A stretch of DNA of 64,000 bases from Eutreptiella sp. 'Long Island Sound 2002' (taxonomy: Eukaryota; Euglenozoa; Euglenophyceae; Eutreptiales; Eutreptiaceae), in contig OZ038381.1 of NCBI GenBank assembly GCA_964036045.1, positions 100,817,367-100,881,366 of the forward strand, in the 5' to 3' direction. The notes beneath the pieces are model-generated. The model was not told the DNA's origin. It searched no databases and was given only the letters and a program-made list of their open reading frames with translations. A program made the translations under genes and the position numbers. Below are positions 59,312 through 64,000 of this stretch, in pieces. How positions within the stretch are numbered: the stretch's first letter is position 1; every line of letters starts with the position of its first letter.

Positions 59312-59665
59312 CTAGGGTTGTGGGGCGAATGGGGGGGGGGGGGGGGCGACGCCGGAGATGGCGAAGTTGATATACGCCGCCTCGTCGACGGACGCCTCCT
59401 TCGTCACCTCCAAGGGGTGCACCACGCCGATGAAGAACAGCACTGAGTGCTCCCCCACCTCCAAGACGGCCGCGGCGTTAGCCGCGGCGGACCAGGAGAG
59501 GAAGGTGGGGTGGTAGGGGCAGGTGGGGGGGGGGGGGGGCCAACGAGGGCACCCCGGACGCATCTGCAAACAGGGCCTGGGCAACATCCCCTTCCCACAA
59601 CCACAACCCCACCCTCCCAATTGCCCCCCTCCCCAGCCACAGGACTTGGTCAACGCTGGGTAGTC
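59312..59665 (-). CDS. Putative exon of the minus-strand gene
   Basis: The frame opens after an acceptor-like CCTGCTAG (first base 59665) and stays open to 59312. The convincing part is the region coding for YHPTFLSWSAAANAAAVLEV, GEHSVLFFIGVVHPLEV and the following acidic segment up to about 59351, where a weak donor (GTCGCC) would end the exon in phase 0, matching the exon at 58792-59025. The 5' half is low-complexity (Gly/Cys and a poly-Pro run from a C homopolymer) and may be another intron ending TTTGCAG near 59577. I cannot name the protein. Confidence 0.4.
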   Translation of the reverse strand, partial: DYPALTKSCGWGGGQLGGWGCGCGKGMLPRPCLQMRPGCPRWPPPPPTCPYHPTFLSWSAAANAAAVLEVGEHSVLFFIGVVHPLEVTKEASVDEAAYINFAISGVAPPPPPFAPQP

Positions 59666-59699
59666 CTAGCAGGACAGGTCACTAGCCACATCTAATGCA

Positions 59700-60285
59700 C
59701 CAAGGGGGGGAGTGGGGTGGAGGTGGGTAGTGTTGGGTTGGTGGTTGGCGGTGCTTGGGGCCGGTGGCCGGCTGCAGCCCATCCCGGGCCCCCGCGGGCG
59801 CAGGCATCCCATGGTGGCGGCTGGTGGCCACCATGAGCAGCATATCCCCCCTATGCAGCTCAATGGTGTCCAAGCGCACCTCCCTCGCCTCCCCAGGGCC
59901 GTCCTCGCCTGCACCCGCACCTAGTAGTCCTCTGAAAGACGGAGGAAACTACTCAGGTGGCATCCCGAGATGTCCTTCCCAAAAAGCACCTTTGGATGCG
60001 TTGCGATGTTGGTGTGGGGAAGCTGGGGCCCACTCCCGTCACTCGCCACGATGACGCTGCTGGGCATCATTGGGTGGAGGTCCCCAACAGCGGGGACACT
60101 TTCACGAGGGGCATGGAACTTCTTGAAAAGGCCCCGCCCCTTGTCCCAGCAGCCCCTTGCTTTGCCAACGCCGGGGGACCAAAGAGTCCTTCGCCTAACT
60201 GATCCTGCGACAAGCCGGCGTGGAACAGAAGCTCAAAAATTTTCGCCACCACCCTCTCATCCCCACTCCCCCAAGCCTTCATCAC
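59700..60285 (-). pseudogene. Broken 2-oxoglutarate/Fe(II) oxygenase-like segment
   Basis: Three frames on the minus strand together make one protein-like stretch. It starts near 60285 with AWGSGDERVVAKIFELLF, moves to a second frame at a G/C run (about 60132-60140), reaches a TAG stop at 59921-59923, and moves frame again at a G-run near 59891. Visible motifs in order are LPHTN (about 60009-60023), HLSSFLRLS just before the stop, and RGDMLLM followed by SRHHG (about 59808-59856). That order resembles the HxD...RGD...H core of the double-stranded beta-helix oxygenases, but the iron-binding Asp would be Asn here. Both frame changes lie in homopolymer runs, so sequencing error is possible for those but not for the TAG. 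The family call is an inference from motifs only. Confidence 0.4.
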
Positions 60286-60322
60286 CTCCCCCCCCCCCCC
60301 ACCTCACAGTCCCTTGCCTCCT

Positions 60323-60466
60323 GTCGGGGATATGAACATTTGGTTGGATTGTGGGATGGAAAGGGGCGATGCCCAAATCCTCCCACCACCAAGGGTTGGC
60401 AAGGTGTCAAGAGAAGGGGGAAAAGGACTGGTTAGATGGAGAGGAGGCGGTACAGAGATCGTGAAG
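60323..60466 (+). repeat. Direct repeat of 144 bp, copy 1
   Basis: This starts GTCGGGGATATGAAC and ends GAGATCGTGAAG. The second copy lies 254 bp further on, and the two differ at a small number of positions. Confidence 0.85.
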
Positions 60467-60576
60467 GGGTTCGGTGCGGAGGCGGGGCTCGCTCGAAATG
60501 AGGGGAGGGGGGGGGCACAGCATGATCCACGGTACCATTGCAGAGCAGTGGTGGAGTACCACGTACGGTGGGTGAT

Positions 60577-60720
60577 GTCGGGGATATGAACCTCTCGTGG
60601 GATGGTGGGATGGAAAGGGGCGATGCCCAAATCCTCCCACCACCAAGGGTTGGCAAGATGCCTAGAGAAGGGGAAAAAGGACTGGTTAGGTGGAGAGGAG
60701 GCGGTACAGAGATCGTGAAG
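60577..60720 (+). repeat. Direct repeat of 144 bp, copy 2
   Basis: This is the partner of 60323-60466, with the same ends and an exact 254-bp offset. About 110 bp of unrelated sequence separates the copies. Confidence 0.85.
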
Positions 60721-60760
60721 ACACACCATGTCGCAATTGTGGGGGGGGGGGGGGGTATGC

Positions 60761-61135
60761 ACTAGATTAGCAGTTTGGTAGGCCTGGACGTCGGCATCCT
60801 TGGTCATCCCCACCGGGTTGGTAGCCAGCCCCCTCAACAGCTGGTCCATGGTGGCGGGGGGGGAGAAGGTGCAAAAAACGAAGGGAGGGAACCCGGCGGC
60901 GGAGTTCCCTCCACAAGTCCGTGGCCCAGGCCTTCCCCCCAAAATAAGAGTTGCGGGTTGGGGTGCACAAATCAATGTGAATGACATGGGGGGTGGGGAA
61001 GAGGGATGCTGCGAAGTCCACAATCTCCTCCACCGCCACGGCCTCCAAGTTGTACGTGGCCTCCTCCATACCATGTTGGGCCACCGGGAGGACCTGGTAC
61101 GCCGCCAGGGTGTCGGCGGAGGGGTCGGGCCGGGA
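60761..61135 (-). CDS. Putative 5'-proximal exon of the minus-strand gene, frameshifted
   Basis: The frame opens after an acceptor-like CATCCCTCTAG (first base 61135). It encodes a credible soluble segment including MEEATYNLEAVAVEEIVDFA, HVIHIDLCTPTRNSYFGG and WATDLWRELRR. At an 8-G run (60856-60863 on the plus strand) the coding signal moves to the next frame and continues with MDQLLRGLATNPVGMTKDAD until about 60761. One base fewer in the homopolymer would restore continuity, so this may be a run-length error and not decay. The protein family is not recognised. No start codon can be assigned, and earlier exons may lie beyond 61.3 kb. Confidence 0.45.
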
Positions 61136-61204
61136 CTAGAGGGATGCCAGTTGACGCAGCGTTTGCGACATGATCAAAGCAAAAAACATATGGCGATGAG
61201 AGCT

Positions 61205-61335
61205 GAGTACGAGAGGAAACAATGCAAACTAGTACAAATTGGTATGAAATTCGTACAAATTTCGTACGAAATTCGCAAGCTTGAATTTGTTGCGAATTTT
61301 GCGTGAACTTCGGAGAATTTGCTGTGGGTTCGACA
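61205..61335. other. AT-rich island with TTCGTACGAA motifs upstream of the first exon
   Basis: The plus strand reads GGTATGAAATTCGTACAAAT and then TTTCGTACGAAATTCGCAAG (about 61239-61280). The same type of sequence occurs near 58706-58740 and 59238-59270, each time in a putative intron of the minus-strand gene. Confidence 0.5.
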
Positions 61336-61474
61336 GAACAGCGCCGAATATGCGCGTGTGGGTGGCTGGTTGAAACACCTAAATTGGACACATTTATAGC
61401 AGCACCGTTTTGGCGAAAGTAGCACGAGAAACACACATGATGGCACCAAGTTACGCGCAAAACATAGCAAAAAG

Positions 61475-62409
61475 TTGTCAAATTCGCGCCTCCGCGAATC
61501 CCCCATTCAAACGACCACTTCACGAAGGGTACAAGGGTACAAGGTCCACAGCAACAATATGAAAGCACGGCTGGCCCCGTTCCAGTTCACTGATGGCCCG
61601 CATCTCACTTTCCACGACCCGCCCCTCGTCCCGCGTATCAGCACGTTTTTCGAGTCTTAAGGTATGAAAGGCTGGTTTGATGCTGTAAATAAGACAATCG
61701 GTTTTATCACTATCGAAGAGGTTACATGTGAACTACAAATGCTGCAGCTCTGGGACGCACACCCACAAGGACGTTTTGGATGCATAACACAGGCTGCCCC
61801 CAAGTGCGCGCGCCCCCTGCTCAACACGCATTTTGCCCTCTTGGATCACAAAAGAGTCATGTGGAATGAAACACGGTATATGTCAGGGTGCTTACCTGAG
61901 AACCCTCCACCTGCCCCTTCCTGCTCTGGAAAACCGGTGATCCTGCTAAGCAGGTTCATGGATAACGTGTATGTGGCTTTCTGCGGGATCCCCCCTGCAC
62001 TGTTTGAAGCGTGTGCTACATTTGTGCGCCTGTTCCTTGATACCCTGTACCAAATACCAATGAAATGGGAGCCACATGGCCCAATGAATGGTTGGTGTGA
62101 GTGCCGCGTTGTGACTCACCCAGAGCCGGCTCTCTTAATGAAAGGGGTTACGTTTCAGCCCCGATGCTCCCAACCCGTTGCCTGACTTCGCCATCTGGCA
62201 AAGAAGGCCTGATGCGAGCTCCCCCAGCGCCCCATCGGTTTTGCGGACAATGCTCCTCGCTGGTGGACAAAGCACTGTCTTATGCCCTTAGTGACAAGCA
62301 CAGACAAATAAATATAGCCTCCTTGACCCGTGGGTGTGGGTATAAAGGTCATCACAGAAGGTGGTGGTGGCCACCGCTCAGAGCAGCAATAGTGGCAGCC
62401 AGCTTCTAG
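61475..62409 (+). pseudogene. Reverse-transcriptase-like fragment with stop and frameshift
   Basis: A coding-like stretch on the plus strand is interrupted twice. Codons from 61475 to 61657 end at TAA (61658-61660), and the same frame resumes directly at 61664 and runs to 62185. The signal then continues in another frame (62101-62409), with SLVDKALSYALSDKHRQI and RRWWWPPLRAA. The core carries RFMDNVY at the place of the reverse-transcriptase YxDD box, followed by LYQIPMKWEPHG and NGWCECRV, in the order of motifs C, D and E. The D-N in place of D-D, the stop and the frameshift indicate a dead retroelement copy. No LTR, endonuclease or poly-A tail was found. The assignment rests on motif order only. 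Confidence 0.4.
61664..62185 (+). CDS. Longest intact piece of the reverse-transcriptase-like ORF (173 aa)
   Basis: The frame begins with ATG right after the in-frame TAA at 61658, so this ATG is probably not the original start. Residues 97-103 (RFMDNVY) are the motif-C-like segment, residues about 130-139 (IPMKWEPHG) the motif-D-like segment and residues 143-149 (GWCECRV) the motif-E-like segment. The upstream 95 residues contain HFALLDHKRVMW but no clear PQG motif B. At 173 residues it is far shorter than a complete reverse transcriptase, so it cannot be active by itself. Confidence 0.4.
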   Translation: MKGWFDAVNKTIGFITIEEVTCELQMLQLWDAHPQGRFGCITQAAPKCARPLLNTHFALLDHKRVMWNETRYMSGCLPENPPPAPSCSGKPVILLSRFMDNVYVAFCGIPPALFEACATFVRLFLDTLYQIPMKWEPHGPMNGWCECRVVTHPEPALLMKGVTFQPRCSQPVA

Positions 62410-63628
62410 CGTCTCATCCCAGCAAGGCTAGTCTGCAAGTGGATTGGGGAGGGCAGGGGCTTCAAGACGGCTATCGGGCCGGCGAGGGCTGCGCCCTTCG
62501 CACCGGCCCTCCAGCCGTCCTGATTTGACTTCTTTTGCTCGTGCTCTTGTATAGTTGCAAAGAGTGGCTGAACAGTTCGGCATGCACAAGGCATGCATGG
62601 TGTGCCACCCTCCTACAAATTAGGCACAACATTACAGAGTTCTGTGTGAAAGCCAAATGTTGCCTGTGCCCATCACTCTGATAGACTGGTAGGTTTTGTC
62701 TGGCATCCCCTGTGTGTGGGCTCTGCTAATTACACTGACGATCCAGTGCTCTTGTGCCTGCGTTGTGATTGAACCTGTGTTGCTTGTTGCACACTGAGTT
62801 GCTTGTTGAGTTTGTAGAGAGTTTATGGTTCCCAAATCCAAAACTTTCAGGATTCTTTCCCAAAAAGTTGGTGCCATGCTTCCACTTTTGTGTCCCGGCG
62901 TTGTACCCCACTTGCACCTCATGTGTCACCAACTAGAAACGAGGAGTTGCCTTCAGTGCACACCGAAAATGGTGACGCAAACGTAGAGCACATATTTTGG
63001 TTTGGAACACTGCTTGTCACTTCCATTTTCCTTTGACGTAGGATGGCTGCACAAATGCCATCAGACCAAGCCTTGAACTCGAACCTTTCTAGAAAATCAA
63101 AACCAAATAAGTGTTCCAAGGGGGAGCACCCGGCATGGTGTGCATGCGGCGTGCGCGTAGCACGGACGTTTACCCGTTTGGCTGACCACAGCTGTAGATC
63201 ACCTTGTGGCTAGGCTGGAAGAGCTGTGATTTCCCTTTGTTGTTTGGACAAGGGCAGGACAAAGTGACAATCTAGCTCGGAGACCCCAGCTAGGATGGTG
63301 GTTACTCCCAAGGGGCCATTTTATGTATTTTCACCCTTGGAGGCGCCCCATAGGGCAAGGCGAGGGGATGTTTGCATAGGTCTTGTACCCACTCCTTAGG
63401 GGGCATTTTGTGAGGGGGTAAGGGCCAACCCATTCCGGACTAACACGCGGTAAAAGTAGCGCGCGGCGCAGATACTCCCCAAAGATTCTACTGTTTGTGC
63501 AAGAAACAATGCAACATTGTCAGAAGATATATTTGTGGGATGATTGGATTAATGTATGCACATTCGCATGACCACTTATTTTTGGCTTATCAATATGCCC
63601 TTCACTTCTTTTTGCATCGGTAAAATGC
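62410..63628. other. AT-richer intergenic sequence with weak minus-strand frames
   Basis: No gene can be supported here. The minus strand has a 66-codon frame at 62919-63119 (MEHLFGFDFLERFEFK...) followed by overlapping frames at 62632-62932. They have protein-like composition but no recognisable domain and no splice signals that join them. The stretch 63120-63628 holds nothing recognised, and three stops break its plus-strand frames near 63450-63620. Confidence 0.4.
62919..63119 (-). CDS. Unassigned short frame
   Basis: This ATG-initiated frame of 66 codons contains FDFLERFEFKAWSDGICAAI. Its composition is mixed and not repeat-derived, unlike nearly all other frames in the window. It has no recognised domain, no upstream signal and no neighbour that would support it, so it may be a chance frame or a decayed exon. 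Confidence 0.15.
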   Translation of the reverse strand: MEHLFGFDFLERFEFKAWSDGICAAILRQRKMEVTSSVPNQNMCSTFASPFSVCTEGNSSFLVGDT

Positions 63629-63924
63629 ATGGTGCGGCAAAGTCTGAGCGTTCACTTTGAAACACAAGCCATCCGAGATTATGGCAGTGCTATGCATTGT
63701 GACGTCCTTTCACATGCAGGGCTGCAGAAAGGGCTGGGAACCAGGAAATACACTTGGACCGCTCCAATAACCTTTGGTCACTACTTCAACAGTTCAGTGA
63801 CGTAGCACAGGACACCCTTCCACAAAATGTTCCTCCACATGCAATCACCGCTCTGCCATTGCCCAGTGATAATGGATGGAACTCTGCCCCCAGATTGTCT
63901 GCAGTGATGCATAGCCATCCGTGA
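63629..63924 (+). pseudogene. Coding-like stretch in two frames, unassigned
   Basis: From 63629 one plus-strand frame encodes VRQSLSVHFETQAIRDYG and reaches about 63717. From 63721 another frame stays open for 67 codons to a TGA at 63922-63924 and contains LDRSNNLWSLLQQFSDVAQD and LPQNVPPHAITALPLPSDNG. A CACATGCAG just before 63720 could be a splice acceptor for the second part, or the change may be a frameshift. Composition suggests a real, possibly decayed, protein. The family is not recognised. Confidence 0.3.
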
Positions 63925-64000
63925 GAGGGTTGCAGCACAATGGACTCCAATCCCACGTGGGCCAACAACAAATTCGTCAGCACGTCTACACTTTTGGTCA
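63925..64000. other. Right edge, nothing recognised
   Basis: The final bases contain no supported feature. Whatever gene or repeat lies here continues outside the window. Confidence 0.4.

Larger units (their letters stand above)
60286..60760 (-). other. Putative intron with internal duplication
   Basis: This segment lies between the two coding-like stretches 60761-61135 and 59700-60285. It contains two 144-bp direct repeats, poly-G/poly-C runs near 60286-60300, 60507-60515 and 60741-60755, and no convincing coding sequence. The splice ends are not clear. Confidence 0.35.

Noticed and set aside
60304-61074. A single 256-codon minus-strand ORF as the gene
   Set aside because: Only its first third carries the coding signal. 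The rest crosses the putative intron with the 144-bp repeats and homopolymer runs, so it is a composite of exon and non-coding sequence.
1-64000. tRNA genes, riboswitches, bacterial promoters or terminators
   Set aside because: None could be supported by eye. The window appears eukaryotic and repeat-dominated.

Overview
The window looks like nuclear DNA of a GC-rich eukaryote, most probably a green alga, though no single feature proves this. The evidence is a worn copy of the eukaryotic 18S rRNA 3' end at the left edge, GC-rich protein-coding stretches bounded by GTGCG-type donors and CTAG/CAG acceptors, a reverse-transcriptase-like fragment, and more than 50 kb of satellite DNA. No bacterial gene, operon, tRNA, CRISPR array or telomere tract was seen.

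Layout. 1-57: degenerate 18S 3' end. 58-660: non-coding sequence without a recognisable gene. 664-1650: tandem repeat of about 220 bp that grades into the main array. 1651-49690: one head-to-tail satellite with a 63-bp monomer, about 760 copies, with nested higher-order repeats, long tandem duplications, one inverted half-monomer making a perfect 62-bp palindrome (1986-2047), and a 200-N assembly gap (38632-38831). 49740-50210: a diverged 61-bp relative of the same monomer. 50205-51300: simple GTGC/GCAC-rich sequence, a TCAAA microsatellite and a C-rich 'CATAGCCCC' repeat. 51301-58020: a second, unrelated satellite of about 52 bp built from two alternating inverted repeats, so the array reads almost the same on both strands. 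58021-64000: lower-copy sequence with remains of genes.

The right-hand 6 kb holds a fragmented multi-exon gene on the minus strand (61135 down to 57944). Its exons keep matching splice phase in the 3' half. Its middle part has an H-x-N and RGD...RHHG pattern suggestive of a 2-oxoglutarate/Fe(II) oxygenase fold. Its last exon runs straight into the 52-bp satellite. On the plus strand, 61475-62409 is a broken reverse-transcriptase-like ORF, and 63629-63924 is a short unassigned coding-like stretch.

The very long open frames inside 1.6-49.7 kb (up to about 1,800 codons, on both strands and in all frames) are best explained by the monomer: its length is a multiple of three and its consensus lacks every stop triplet on both strands. 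I therefore annotate no protein there. The most interesting material is the architecture of the two satellites, their junctions with each other and with the minus-strand gene, and a TTCGTACGAA-type motif repeated in three putative introns.
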